A DNA stretch of 64,000 bases from Azospirillum rugosum (GTDB taxonomy: Bacteria; Pseudomonadota; Alphaproteobacteria; Azospirillales; Azospirillaceae). The position numbers and the translations under genes are program-made. Under the pieces are notes generated by a model. It was not told the origin of the DNA. It did not search any database and worked only from the letters and a program-made list of their open reading frames with translations. Below, piece by piece: positions 10,180 through 19,055 of the stretch. The stretch is from contig NZ_JAGINP010000011.1 of assembly GCF_017876155.1 (NCBI RefSeq), positions 62,001-126,000 on the forward strand, read 5' to 3'. Each line of letters opens with the position of its first letter. The first letter of the stretch is position 1.

Positions 10180-12209
10180 GATCCGACAGGTCCGCCTGCA
10201 GGCAGGGAAAAGACGAAGGCGGTGCCGCCGCCGGCAACTCCCCCAGGGGCGGGCTCGAACCACAGGCGGCCCTGGTGGTGCTCGATGATGGACCGGCAGA
10301 TGTTCAGGCCCATGCCCATGCCCTCGGTCTTGGTGGTGAAGAACGGCGAGAACAGTTTTTCCGCATTTTCCGGCGAAATTCCACAACCGCGGTCGCGGAT
10401 GCGCGTGATCACCGCGCCGTCCCCAGCCTGAGAGGCAACTTGCACGGAGATGGACAGGACCCGCTCCTCCGGCCGGCTGCCCGCCATGGCCTCGATCCCG
10501 TTGCGCATCAGGTTGGTCACCACCTGCTGCAACAGGATGCGGTCGCCGGCCACCGCGGGGATGGCGCCGTCCGTCTCCAGCACCAGCCGCACGCCCTGCT
10601 GCTTGGCGTCGGCCTCCATCAGCGCCACGCAGTCCTCCACCACCCCGACCAGGCAGCAGGGCGCGACGTTGGGCTCGCTCTTGCGCACGAAGTCGTGGAT
10701 GCGGCGGATGATCTGCCCGGCGCGCCGGGCCTGGGCCGACAGCTTGTCGAGCGCCGTCGCCAGCTCGTCCGGCTGGATGCTGCCGGCGCGCAGCCGGTTC
10801 AGGCAGCCCGTGCAATAGCTGGCGATGGCCGACAGCGGCTGGTTCAGCTCGTGCGCCAGGGTGGAGGCCATCTCGCCCATGGTGATCAGGCGGGCGGTGT
10901 GCTGCAGCCGCTCCTGCTGGCGGCGGGCCAGCTCCTCCGCGCGCTTGCGCTCGGTGATGTCGAGCACCGATCCCATCCAGCCGGTGTGCCGCCCCCGGGC
11001 GTCGATCAGCGGCGCCTCGTAGATCAGCGCGTCGAAACGCTCCCCGTTGGAGCGGCGGAATCGCAGCTCGAAGCCGTTCGGCGGGGCGTTGCCGGCCAGG
11101 ACGGCGCGGAACACCTCCTCCGTGTGCTCCCGGTCCTCCGGCAGCCAGTAGGGCATGACCGGGCCGCTGCCCACCAGTTCCTCCGCCGTCCAGCCGACCA
11201 TGCGGCAGAAGGCCGGGTTCACGTAGATGATCCGCCCCTCCAGGTCGCGGGCGCGCATGCCCACCGTCAGGCTGTCCTCCATGGCCTTGCGGAAGGCGTG
11301 CTCGGCGCGCAACGCCTCCTCGGCCCGGATGCGCCGGTCGATGTGGCGCCGCACCGCCCACAGGCTCCACAGCGCCGAGGCGGTCAGGGCGAAGATCGCC
11401 GACACCAGGATGTTGCGCCCGACGTTCCCGCCGGACTGGTGCACGGTCGCGACCAGCATCAGGCCATGGCCGGGCGGGTCGAAGGCGACGGTGTGGCTGT
11501 GCCGCGGCTCCGGCACGTCGATGCGGGACTTGGCCCCGAGCACCGCGCCATAGGGGTCCACGACCTCCAGCTGGTAGCGCTGGGCGAACCACCACGGGAC
11601 ATGGTGGGTCAGCATCGCGTCGATGGACAGCACGCCGGCCAGCGCTCCGGCGAACTCCTGTCCCTTGAAGACCGGGATCACGATCTCGAAGGCGCTGTCC
11701 GTGCCCTCCAGCCGGTAGGGCGCGGAATAGGCGCGCCGGCCGGAGGACTGGGCGATCAGGAAGGCGTCGGCGCGCGGGCTGGGGCCGAAGGCGTCGTCCT
11801 GGGTGGGGTCGTCCTCGACCGGCGGTTCCGACAGCAGCGGCCGCCCTTGCGCGTCCAGGCGGACCACCCGCTGGATCGCCGGGTTGGCGGTGACGACGTA
11901 GCGGGCCATGGCGGCGAAGCGGGCGGGATCGGTGTCCTCCCGCCCCAGCGTCTCGGCCAGATGCTGAAGCTTCTCCTCGTCGGACGTCAGCTGGAAATGG
12001 AGGTTCTGCTCCACCCACAGGATGTCCTTGATGAGGGTGAGGGTCTCCTCCTCCCGCTCGCTCCGGTGCAGGAGCCAGAGGAAGACGCCGAGCAGCAGGA
12101 CCACCAGCACCATGGCGACGACCGGCATGGCCTGCATCGGGCCGCGGTGGCCGAGGCCGGTGCCGGAAAAAAATTTGCTGACGGCGGTGCCGTTGACGCT
12201 CAGGCTCAT
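10176..12209 (-). CDS. dctS: C4-dicarboxylate sensor kinase DctS
   Basis: A 677-residue kinase. A membrane helix at 28-48 and another at about 267-287 bracket a periplasmic sensor; a PAS domain follows (about 305-420, ending in SVLDITERKRAEE). The transmitter has its His at 453 (LAHELNQPLSAIASY, the NtrB/DctB-like HisKA variant), N box around N570 (NLMRNGIEAM), G1 RDRGCGI (604-610) and G2 GMGMGLNI. This layout matches DctS of Rhodobacter. The ATG at 12209 is the natural N-terminus but has a weak ribosome site. The divergent dctP lies 167 bp away. Confidence 0.9.
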   Translation of the reverse strand: MSLSVNGTAVSKFFSGTGLGHRGPMQAMPVVAMVLVVLLLGVFLWLLHRSEREEETLTLIKDILWVEQNLHFQLTSDEEKLQHLAETLGREDTDPARFAAMARYVVTANPAIQRVVRLDAQGRPLLSEPPVEDDPTQDDAFGPSPRADAFLIAQSSGRRAYSAPYRLEGTDSAFEIVIPVFKGQEFAGALAGVLSIDAMLTHHVPWWFAQRYQLEVVDPYGAVLGAKSRIDVPEPRHSHTVAFDPPGHGLMLVATVHQSGGNVGRNILVSAIFALTASALWSLWAVRRHIDRRIRAEEALRAEHAFRKAMEDSLTVGMRARDLEGRIIYVNPAFCRMVGWTAEELVGSGPVMPYWLPEDREHTEEVFRAVLAGNAPPNGFELRFRRSNGERFDALIYEAPLIDARGRHTGWMGSVLDITERKRAEELARRQQERLQHTARLITMGEMASTLAHELNQPLSAIASYCTGCLNRLRAGSIQPDELATALDKLSAQARRAGQIIRRIHDFVRKSEPNVAPCCLVGVVEDCVALMEADAKQQGVRLVLETDGAIPAVAGDRILLQQVVTNLMRNGIEAMAGSRPEERVLSISVQVASQAGDGAVITRIRDRGCGISPENAEKLFSPFFTTKTEGMGMGLNICRSIIEHHQGRLWFEPAPGGVAGGGTAFVFSLPAGGPVGS

Positions 12210-12288
12210 GGTGGGACGACGCTGTGCTGCGGTTCCGAAGGCTCATCCTTCCGGATACGGATTTCCACAATAGCGGCCCGGCTCGAAA

Positions 12289-12325
12289 TTATCGAACAAT
12301 GTCGTCCGCTCAAGATATCGACAAT
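12289..12325. promoter_or_regulatory. Possible direct-repeat operator between dctS and dctP
   Basis: Two similar blocks, TTATCGAACAAT (12289-12300) and ATATCGACAAT (12315-12325), lie 26 bp apart in the divergent promoter region. They are candidates for DctR binding because they are the only repeated motif there. This is inference from position only. Confidence 0.35.
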
Positions 12326-12375
12326 CTGCGGCCTGAACGATGGCCGCCCAACAAAATCAGTGGAGGACGTCCCTT

Positions 12376-13404
12376 ATGAAGCTCGTGAAGCTGCTGAGCG
12401 CCGCCGCGGCGGTCGGCTGCCTGATGGCCTCTCCGGTCGCCCTGTCGGGCAAGGCCTACGCCCAGGACCAGATCGTCATCAAGTTCAGCCACGTCGTCGC
12501 CCCCGAGACGCCGAAGGGCAAGGGTGCGGAGAAGTTCAAGGAACTGGCGGAGCAGCGCACCGGCGGCAAGGTCAAGGTCGAGGTCTACCCGAACAGCCAG
12601 CTCTACAAGGACAAGGAGGAGCTTGAGGCCCTCCAGCTCGGCGCCGTCCAGATGCTGGCGCCGTCGCTCGCCAAGTTCGGCCCGCTGGGCGCCAAGGAGT
12701 TCGAGGTCTTCGACCTGCCCTACATCTTCCCGAACAAGGAAGTCCTGCGCCGCGTGACCGAGGGCCCGATCGGCAAGCAGCTGTTCCAGAAGCTGGAAAG
12801 CAAGGGCATCATCGGCCTCGCCTACTGGGACAACGGCTTCAAGATCATGAGCGCCAACAAGCCGCTCATCAAGCCGGAGGACATGAAGGGCCAGAAGATG
12901 CGCATCCAGTCCTCCAAGGTTCTGGACGCCCAGATGCGCGCGCTCGGCGCCCTGCCGCAGGTGATGGCCTTCTCCGAGGTGTACCAAGCCCTTCAGACCG
13001 GCGTCGTCGACGGCACGGAGAACCCGCCGTCGAACATGTACACCCAGAAGATGCACGAGGTGCAGAAGCACGCCACGCTGACCGAGCACGGCTATCTCGG
13101 CTATGCGGTCATCGTGAACAAGAAGTTCTGGGACGGCCTGCCGGCCGACGTCCGCACGACGCTGGAAGGCGCGATGAAGGACGCCACCACCTTCGCCAAC
13201 GACATCGCCCAGGCGGAGAACGACGGCGCGATGACCGCCATGAAGGCGTCGGGCAAGACCACCTTCCACGAGCAGACCAAGGACGAGCGCGCGGCCTGGG
13301 TGAAGGCCCTGTTGCCGGTCCACAAGGACGCCGAGTCCCGCGTCGGCAAGGATCTGATCCAGCAGATCTACAAGGAAGCCGAAGCCGCCGGCTTCAAGAT
13401 GTAA
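12376..13404 (+). CDS. dctP: TRAP transporter dicarboxylate-binding protein DctP
   Basis: A 342-residue periplasmic binding protein of the DctP/TRAP family. A signal peptide occupies residues 1-26 (basic MKLVKLL, hydrophobic core, cleavage after AYA). The mature start IVIKFSHVVAPETPKG and the ligand-contact region GQKMRIQSSKV, with the Arg that usually binds the carboxylate, are typical of C4-dicarboxylate binders. ATG 12376 has GGAGG nine bases upstream. Together with DctQ and DctM it imports succinate, malate or fumarate using the sodium or proton gradient. Confidence 0.95.
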   Translation: MKLVKLLSAAAAVGCLMASPVALSGKAYAQDQIVIKFSHVVAPETPKGKGAEKFKELAEQRTGGKVKVEVYPNSQLYKDKEELEALQLGAVQMLAPSLAKFGPLGAKEFEVFDLPYIFPNKEVLRRVTEGPIGKQLFQKLESKGIIGLAYWDNGFKIMSANKPLIKPEDMKGQKMRIQSSKVLDAQMRALGALPQVMAFSEVYQALQTGVVDGTENPPSNMYTQKMHEVQKHATLTEHGYLGYAVIVNKKFWDGLPADVRTTLEGAMKDATTFANDIAQAENDGAMTAMKASGKTTFHEQTKDERAAWVKALLPVHKDAESRVGKDLIQQIYKEAEAAGFKM

Positions 13405-13414
13405 CGACACGGTC

Positions 13415-13448
13415 GGGAACCCTCGTCCCTTTCGCGATAAGGGTTCCC
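13415..13448 (+). terminator. Hairpin after dctP, probable attenuator
   Basis: A 9-bp stem GGGAACCCT (13415-13423) pairs with AGGGTTCCC (13440-13448) across a 16-nt loop, ten bases after the dctP stop. There is no clean T run, so it is more likely to stabilise the dctP message or reduce read-through into dctQM. TRAP binding proteins are normally made in excess over the membrane subunits. Confidence 0.5.
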
Positions 13449-13463
13449 GCCAGCATTTTCCAC

Positions 13464-13606
13464 CGTCATCCCCGCGAAGGCGGGGATCCAGGGCAACACG
13501 GGAAGTCCTCGAAATGCCCTGGATCCCCGCCTCTCACGCTGGCAGAGCCAGCGCTGACGGCGTCAAGCGGACCGAAGGTCCGCTGAGAGCCTTCGCGGGG
13601 ATGACG
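13464..13606. repeat. TCATCCCCGCG-type palindromic repeat
   Basis: The left end CGTCATCCCCGCGAAGGC is mirrored by the right end GCCTTCGCGGGGATGACG. Inside are an ATCCAGGG / CCCTGGAT pair and a GCGGACC...GGTCCGC hairpin. A related shorter unit lies at 2841-2914. It sits between dctP and dctQ, which still appear to form one operon. Confidence 0.75.
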
Positions 13607-13687
13607 AATGAGGGCGAAGGCCGGAAACAACCGACCCCACCCGCTACGCGAGGGCGCTCTTTTTCTATGCGCGCCGGAGCCACCGCC

Positions 13688-14365
13688 ATGCTCATGAAAC
13701 TGCTCGACCGGCTTGAGGAGGTGTTGATCGCCACCCTCATGGCCGCGGCGACGCTGATCATCTTCGTCGCCGTCGTGCACCGCTACGCCTCCGGCGTGCC
13801 GGTGATCCAAGACTACGTCCTGCACTGGAACTTCGCCTGGGCGCAGGAGCTGTGCATCTACATGTTCGTGTGGATGGCCAAGTTCGGCGCCGCCTACGGC
13901 GTGCGCACGGGCATCCACGTCGGCGTGGACGTCCTGATCAACAAGCTGGACACGCCCGTCCGCGCCAAGTTCATCGTCTTCGGCCTGCTGGCCGGCGCGC
14001 TGTTCACCGGCGTGGTCGGCACGCTGGGCGCCAACTTCGTCTGGCACATGGCGGACACCGACCAGACCTCGGCCGACCTGGAATGGCCGATGTGGATGAT
14101 CTACCTGGCGATCCCGCTCGGCTCCTACCTGATGTGCTTCCGCTTCCTGCAGGTGACCTGGAGCTTCATCCGCACCGGCGAGCTGCCCCACCACGACCAC
14201 GGCCATGTGGAGGGTCTGGAGGAGGACAAGACCGACCCGCAGCGGGCGGCGCAGGACGTCAACTGGTACGAGATGGACGACAACCTGCACCCGCACGACC
14301 GCGCCCACCACAACGGGCCCAAGGACTCCGGCCCCAACGGTACGGGTAAGGAGACGAAACGATGA
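13688..14365 (+). CDS. dctQ: TRAP transporter small membrane subunit DctQ
   Basis: A 225-residue membrane protein with four hydrophobic helices, the last ending near residue 160, and the family motif around WAQELCIYMFVWMAKFGAA. The C-terminal 60 residues are a His- and Asp-rich cytoplasmic tail (HHDHGHVEG, HPHDRAHHNG) longer than in most DctQ proteins. ATG 13688 is used because a GGAG site lies ten bases upstream; earlier in-frame starts at 13667 and 13514 run into repeat DNA. The stop overlaps the dctM ATG (ATGA). Confidence 0.9.
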   Translation: MLMKLLDRLEEVLIATLMAAATLIIFVAVVHRYASGVPVIQDYVLHWNFAWAQELCIYMFVWMAKFGAAYGVRTGIHVGVDVLINKLDTPVRAKFIVFGLLAGALFTGVVGTLGANFVWHMADTDQTSADLEWPMWMIYLAIPLGSYLMCFRFLQVTWSFIRTGELPHHDHGHVEGLEEDKTDPQRAAQDVNWYEMDDNLHPHDRAHHNGPKDSGPNGTGKETKR

Positions 14366-15660
14366 GCGCCGCCATCATCTTCGGGCTGCTGCTGGTCCTG
14401 ATGCTGACCGGCATGCCGATCTCGATCTCGCTCGGCCTGACGGTCCTCACCTTCCTCTTCACCATGACGGAGGTGCCGATCCAGGCCGTGGCGCTGAAGC
14501 TGTTCACGGGCATCGAAAAGTTCGAGATCATGGCGATCCCGTTCTTCATCCTGGCCGGCAACTTCCTGACGCACGGCGGCGTGGCGCGCCGCATGATCAA
14601 TTTCGCCACCTCCATGGTCGGCCACTGGCACGGCGGGCTGGGGCTGGCGGGCGTGCTGGGCTGCGCGCTGTTCGCGGCGGTGTCGGGCTCCAGCCCGGCG
14701 ACGGTGGTCGCCATCGGCTCCATCATCCTGCCGGCGATGGTGAACCAGGGCTTCCCGCGGCAGTTCGGCGCCGGCGTCATCACCACGTCGGGCGCGCTGG
14801 GCATCCTGATCCCGCCGTCCATCGTGATGGTGATGTACTCCGTCGCCACCAGCGGCAGCGCCCATTCCGCCTCGGTCGGCCAGCTCTTCATGGCGGGCGT
14901 GATCCCCGGCCTGATGCTGGCGGCCCTGCTCGGCGGCGTCACCTGGTACCGCGCGCGCAAGTTCGGCTACCCGCGGCTGGAAAAGGCGACGGTCGCCCAG
15001 CGCTTCCACGCCTTCCGCGAGGCGATCTGGGGCCTGCTGCTGATCGTCATCGTCATCGGCGGCATCTACACCGGCGTCTTCACCCCGACCGAGGCCGCGG
15101 CGATGAGCGCCGTCTACGCCTTCATCATCGCGGTGTTCGTCTACAAGGACATGCCGCTGTCGGGCGTGCCGAAGGTTCTGCTGTCGTCGGCGAACATGTC
15201 GGCGATGCTGCTCTACATCATCACCAACGCGGTGCTCTTCTCCTTCGTCCTAACGTCGGAGAACATCCCGCAGACCATCGCCGACTGGATCGTCGGCCAG
15301 GGCTTCGGCGTCGTCGCATTCCTGCTGGTGACGAACATCCTGCTTCTGGCGGCCGGCAACTTCATGGAGCCGTCGTCGATCGTCCTGATCATGGCGCCGA
15401 TCCTGTTCCCGGTGGCCGTGAAGCTTGGCATCGACCCGGTGCATTTCGGCATCCTGATCGTCGTGAACATGGAGGTCGGCATGTGCCACCCGCCGGTGGG
15501 CCTGAACCTCTACGTCGCGTCGGGCATTACCAAGATGGGCATCACCGAGCTGACCGTGGCCGTCTGGCCCTGGCTGCTGGCGATGCTGGGCTTCCTGGTG
15601 CTGATCACCTACGTGCCGATCCTGTCGCTCTGGCTGCCGCGCACGCTCGGCATGATGTAG
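14362..15660 (+). CDS. dctM: TRAP transporter large membrane subunit DctM
   Basis: A 432-residue permease with about twelve hydrophobic helices, the usual size. Family landmarks are visible: AIPFFILAGNFLTHGGVARRM near residue 70, GSSPATVVAIGSIILPAM near 115, and GILIPPSIVMVMY near 150. It forms the transport channel with DctQ and receives substrate from DctP. It starts inside the dctQ stop, which suggests translational coupling. Confidence 0.95.
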   Translation: MSAAIIFGLLLVLMLTGMPISISLGLTVLTFLFTMTEVPIQAVALKLFTGIEKFEIMAIPFFILAGNFLTHGGVARRMINFATSMVGHWHGGLGLAGVLGCALFAAVSGSSPATVVAIGSIILPAMVNQGFPRQFGAGVITTSGALGILIPPSIVMVMYSVATSGSAHSASVGQLFMAGVIPGLMLAALLGGVTWYRARKFGYPRLEKATVAQRFHAFREAIWGLLLIVIVIGGIYTGVFTPTEAAAMSAVYAFIIAVFVYKDMPLSGVPKVLLSSANMSAMLLYIITNAVLFSFVLTSENIPQTIADWIVGQGFGVVAFLLVTNILLLAAGNFMEPSSIVLIMAPILFPVAVKLGIDPVHFGILIVVNMEVGMCHPPVGLNLYVASGITKMGITELTVAVWPWLLAMLGFLVLITYVPILSLWLPRTLGMM

Positions 15661-15689
15661 CCGAGCCGGCGAGCCCACGCTTTCCGCAA

Positions 15690-15717
15690 CCCTCCGCCCC
15701 CGTGGCGGAGGGTTTTT
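15690..15717 (+). terminator. Rho-independent terminator of the dctPQM operon
   Basis: A perfect 9-bp stem CCCTCCGCC (15690-15698) with GGCGGAGGG (15704-15712), 5-nt loop, followed by TTTTT. It lies 29 bp after the dctM stop. Confidence 0.9.
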
Positions 15718-15806
15718 CTTTTGCCGCTACCGGCGCACAATCGCCCGATCCTTCGAAGCACCCCGGCCCGATGGCCGGCGGGCGCAAAAATCAGGGAGAG
15801 ACCGGG

Positions 15807-16460
15807 TTGGACACGCTTCGCATCTGGGGCCGCGCGAATTCCGTCAACGTGCAGAAGGTGCTGTGGTGCTGCACGGAGCTTGGCTTCGCCTTCGAACGCA
15901 TCGACGCCGGCCTGCATTTCGGCCAGGTGGACACGCCCGAATACCGGGCCATGAACCCGAACGGGCGCGTGCCGACCCTGGTCGACGGCGACGTCGTCCT
16001 GTGGGAATCGAACGCCATCATCCGCTATCTCGCCCTGAAGCACATCGAGCAGGCCCCCGATGGCGCCGGCGGTCGCCTCTACCCCGTCGGTGCGGCGCCC
16101 CGCGCGCGGGTGGAGCGCTGGCTGGATTGGACGCTGGCGACCTTGCAGCCGGCCGAGCGCGACCTGTTCTGGGGCATGGTGCGCGTCCCGCCGGAGAAGC
16201 GCGACATGGCGGCGATCACCGCTTCGGCGAAGGCCTCGGGCGCGGCCTGGAGCGTGCTGGACGGCCATCTGGCCCACGGCCGACCCTTCGTGGAAGGCGA
16301 CCATTTGACCCTCGCCGACATCGTCCTCGGCGGCTACGCGCGCCGCTGGTACGGGGTGGAGGTGGCGGACCGGCCGGACCTCCCGCGGCTTCGCGCCTGG
16401 TACGACCGGGTCGCCGAGCGGCCCGGCTTCCAGCGCTACGTCGCGCCGCCCCTCACCTGA
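15807..16460 (+). CDS. Glutathione S-transferase family protein
   Basis: A 217-residue GST. The thioredoxin-like N-terminal domain (1-80) has RIWGRANSVNVQKVLW and the cis-Pro and glutathione-binding region NGRVPTLVDGD followed by LWESNAIIRYL; the helical C-terminal domain covers about 95-215. TTG 15807 is taken as the start because GGGAGAG lies six bases upstream; an in-frame ATG at 15771 would place that ribosome site inside the gene. It converges with the chemoreceptor at 16476. Substrate unknown. Confidence 0.88.
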   Translation: MDTLRIWGRANSVNVQKVLWCCTELGFAFERIDAGLHFGQVDTPEYRAMNPNGRVPTLVDGDVVLWESNAIIRYLALKHIEQAPDGAGGRLYPVGAAPRARVERWLDWTLATLQPAERDLFWGMVRVPPEKRDMAAITASAKASGAAWSVLDGHLAHGRPFVEGDHLTLADIVLGGYARRWYGVEVADRPDLPRLRAWYDRVAERPGFQRYVAPPLT

Positions 16461-16475
16461 CCACCTTTCCCGCCC

Positions 16476-18056
16476 TCACGCCGCCTTGATCGCGGTCAGG
16501 AAGCGCTGCACCTCGTCGCGCAGGGCGACGAAGCGGGCCTGCAGGGTCTGCGCGACCTCCACCGACTCCCGCGCGGCGGTCGCCACCTCCGAGGAGGCGT
16601 CGGTGGCGACGGCGATGCTGCGCGTCACCGTCTCCGCCTCGCCGGCCACGGTGCGGACGCGGTCGGCGATCTCGCCGGTGGCCTCCAGCTGCTCCTCCAC
16701 CGCCCGGGCGATCTCCGAGGAGCGCTGGGACAGCTGGCCGATGGTCTCGGTGATGGCGCCGATGGCGCCGACGGTGTCCTGGGTGACCGACTGGATCGCG
16801 CCGATCTGGGTGGCGATCTCCTCCGTCGCCTTGGCGGTCTGGCTGGCCAGGTTCTTCACTTCGCTGGCCACCACCGCGAAGCCCTTGCCGGCCTCCCCGG
16901 CCCGTGCGGCCTCGATGGTCGCGTTCAGCGCCAGCAGGTTCGTCTGCCCGGCGATGGAGGTGATCAGGCTGGTGATCTCCCCGATCTTGGCGGCGCCGGC
17001 GGCCAGCGCCTCCACCGTCTGGCGGCTGGCGTCGGCCCGGTCGATCGCCTGGGCGGAGATGGCGACCGACTGCTTCACGCTCTCCGCGATGGAGCGGATG
17101 GACTGGGTCAGCTGCTCGGCTGCGGCGCTGGCGGTCTGGACGGTGCGGCTGGTCTCGTCGGCGGCGCCGGCCACCGTGGCGTTGCACTGGTCGGCGCGCA
17201 GCGCGCCCTCCAGCATGGAGCCGGCGCTCCCCTTCATCTGCGCGGCGGCGGCGGAGGCCTCCCCCACCGTGGTCTGGACGGAGCGGTCGAAGTCCGCGGC
17301 CAGCCGGGTCAGCCGCTCGCCGCGCTGCAGCTCCTCCGCCTGGCGGGCGAGCTTTTCCGCCTCCAGCCGCTCGCGCTGCTGGGCGTTCTGGCGCAGCATG
17401 TCGATGGTGCGGGCCATCGCGCCGACCTCGTCGCGCCGCTCCAGCGCCGGCACCGCGACCGCATAGTCGCCTTGCGCCAGCCGACCGAGCATGGCGGTGA
17501 TCTTCAGCAGCGGCCCGGTGATCGCCGAGACGACGATGTAGAGCGCCGCCATGATCGCCAGGAAGGCGACGGCGCCGACCACCACCTGCGTCACCGCGTC
17601 GCTGGCGACGCGCGCCTCCACCCGGTCGGTGCGCAGGCGCAGCACGAACTCCCCGATGGCCTTCTTCTGCCCGGCCTGCCCGCCGACGATGGGCCGCGCC
17701 ACCTCGACGAAGCCGGCGGCGCCGCGGGTATCGCCCACCTCCGCCACCAGCTTGCCCTTGTCGTCGCGCACCAGGGAGCCGAGGAAGTCCGGGTCGGAGG
17801 CCGGAGCCTTGGCGACCTCCTTCACCTGCTCGGTGTCGAGGTCGTAGAGCGGGATGGCCGCCGCGCGGGCCTGGAGGGTGGCGACCATCTCGGCGCGGGC
17901 GGCCAGCGTCTCGTGCGCCTGGGTGGTGGAACCGTGCACGCTCCAGGCGATGGCGAGCGCCTGATAGACCAGCAGCACGCCGCCGATCAGCAGCAGGGCG
18001 CGCTGCCGCAGCCCCATCCCGCCGCCCGTCCGGCTCCCCGTTTCATTGAACGTCAT
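16476..18056 (-). CDS. Methyl-accepting chemotaxis protein
   Basis: A 526-residue chemoreceptor. Membrane helices at about 18-38 and 178-200 bracket a periplasmic sensor of about 140 residues, followed by HAMP (about 200-255) and a long coiled-coil signalling domain whose tip carries the conserved hairpin ([18 protein letters not shown]). ATG 18056 has an AAGGGGC ribosome site. It follows the solute-binding protein gene by 53 bp on the same strand, so the two are probably co-transcribed and the receptor may read the binding protein's ligand state. Confidence 0.92.
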   Translation of the reverse strand: MTFNETGSRTGGGMGLRQRALLLIGGVLLVYQALAIAWSVHGSTTQAHETLAARAEMVATLQARAAAIPLYDLDTEQVKEVAKAPASDPDFLGSLVRDDKGKLVAEVGDTRGAAGFVEVARPIVGGQAGQKKAIGEFVLRLRTDRVEARVASDAVTQVVVGAVAFLAIMAALYIVVSAITGPLLKITAMLGRLAQGDYAVAVPALERRDEVGAMARTIDMLRQNAQQRERLEAEKLARQAEELQRGERLTRLAADFDRSVQTTVGEASAAAAQMKGSAGSMLEGALRADQCNATVAGAADETSRTVQTASAAAEQLTQSIRSIAESVKQSVAISAQAIDRADASRQTVEALAAGAAKIGEITSLITSIAGQTNLLALNATIEAARAGEAGKGFAVVASEVKNLASQTAKATEEIATQIGAIQSVTQDTVGAIGAITETIGQLSQRSSEIARAVEEQLEATGEIADRVRTVAGEAETVTRSIAVATDASSEVATAARESVEVAQTLQARFVALRDEVQRFLTAIKAA

Positions 18057-18109
18057 GGCCCGCCCCTTCTCTTGCCAACAGCCGTCAACCGCGCATCCCC
18101 GGGCGGCCC

Positions 18110-18832
18110 TTACTGGCTCGCCTTGAACCCGCTCTCCAGCTTGGCGAGCAGCGCCTCGGCGTCCGGCGCCTTCTTCGACACCACGACGTAGACGTCGAGC
18201 CCCTGCACCGGCGTGGCCTTCAGCTCCGGCGCGGCCTTGCCGCCGAGCGCCTGCTGCATGGGCAGGCTGTATTGCAGCAACACCGGCGCCCGGCCGGCCT
18301 GGAGCAGCTGCAGCGCCTGGTCGGCGGTGCGCGCCTCGACGATCTGCACCTTGTTCGCCGGGTCGTCCATCCAGGCCCGCCAGCCGCCGTAGGAATATCC
18401 GTTCAGCGCGATGACCGCCTTGCCCGACAGATCCTCCTTCGCCTTCACCGCCGGGGCGTCGCCCACGCCGTAGGCGTTCAGCTCGATGCGCGCGATCGGC
18501 GCGGCGCTGACCAGCGTCGTGCCCTCGAACTCCTTGACCGACTTGATGCCCAGGAAGACGTGGAACTCGCCGTCCGCGATGCCGGAGAACAGGCGGCGGG
18601 CCGGGGCCGATTCCGCCGTGTAGGCGATGCCGGCGGCCTTGGCCGCCCTGTCGAAGGCCTCCACCAGGCTCCCCTTGGCGGTCCCGCCGTCGGTCTGGGT
18701 GTAGGGCGGGAATTCCACATAGCCCAGCTTCACGGCCTGCGCTGCGGCACCGGAGATCCCGAAGCCGAAAGCCACCCCGAACACACCCGCCGCCAGCGCC
18801 CGCCGGGCACCCCGAAGCACCGTACCGATCAT
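18110..18832 (-). CDS. Periplasmic solute-binding protein, family 3-like
   Basis: A 240-residue secreted protein. The signal peptide ends after about residue 32 (GISGAAAQA). The mature start [17 protein letters not shown] is typical of family 3 (polar amino-acid type) binding domains, also used as sensors. ATG 18832 has an AAGGGGG ribosome site. No transporter membrane or ATPase genes are nearby; the next gene is a chemoreceptor, so a sensing role is more likely than uptake. Ligand unknown. Confidence 0.82.
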   Translation of the reverse strand: MIGTVLRGARRALAAGVFGVAFGFGISGAAAQAVKLGYVEFPPYTQTDGGTAKGSLVEAFDRAAKAAGIAYTAESAPARRLFSGIADGEFHVFLGIKSVKEFEGTTLVSAAPIARIELNAYGVGDAPAVKAKEDLSGKAVIALNGYSYGGWRAWMDDPANKVQIVEARTADQALQLLQAGRAPVLLQYSLPMQQALGGKAAPELKATPVQGLDVYVVVSKKAPDAEALLAKLESGFKASQ

Positions 18833-18884
18833 GGAAAACCCCCTTGCGACGCCCGCCCCCCGTGCGTCTGTTGGAGTACAAATC

Positions 18885-18919
18885 AAAAGGCGATCATGCG
18901 GCGCAATATATCGCCTTTT
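18885..18919. promoter_or_regulatory. 10-bp inverted repeat in a divergent promoter region
   Basis: AAAAGGCGAT (18885-18894) and ATCGCCTTTT (18910-18919) are perfectly complementary across a 15-nt loop. The site lies 52 bp upstream of the binding-protein ATG. As RNA on either strand it would form a hairpin ending in U residues, so it could be a leader terminator for either gene or a regulator site. Confidence 0.5.
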
Positions 18920-19055
18920 TCGACTCTTCTCCACAAGGATAGGGCTGCAATGTTGAAACCGTGTGGCAGAAATTAAACAATCCCGAGGGATTGCGGAAAG
19001 CCGTTCCGCCGCCCTAAGCTTTCACCACCCGCCCCCAGCGCCGAGGCTTTGTCCC

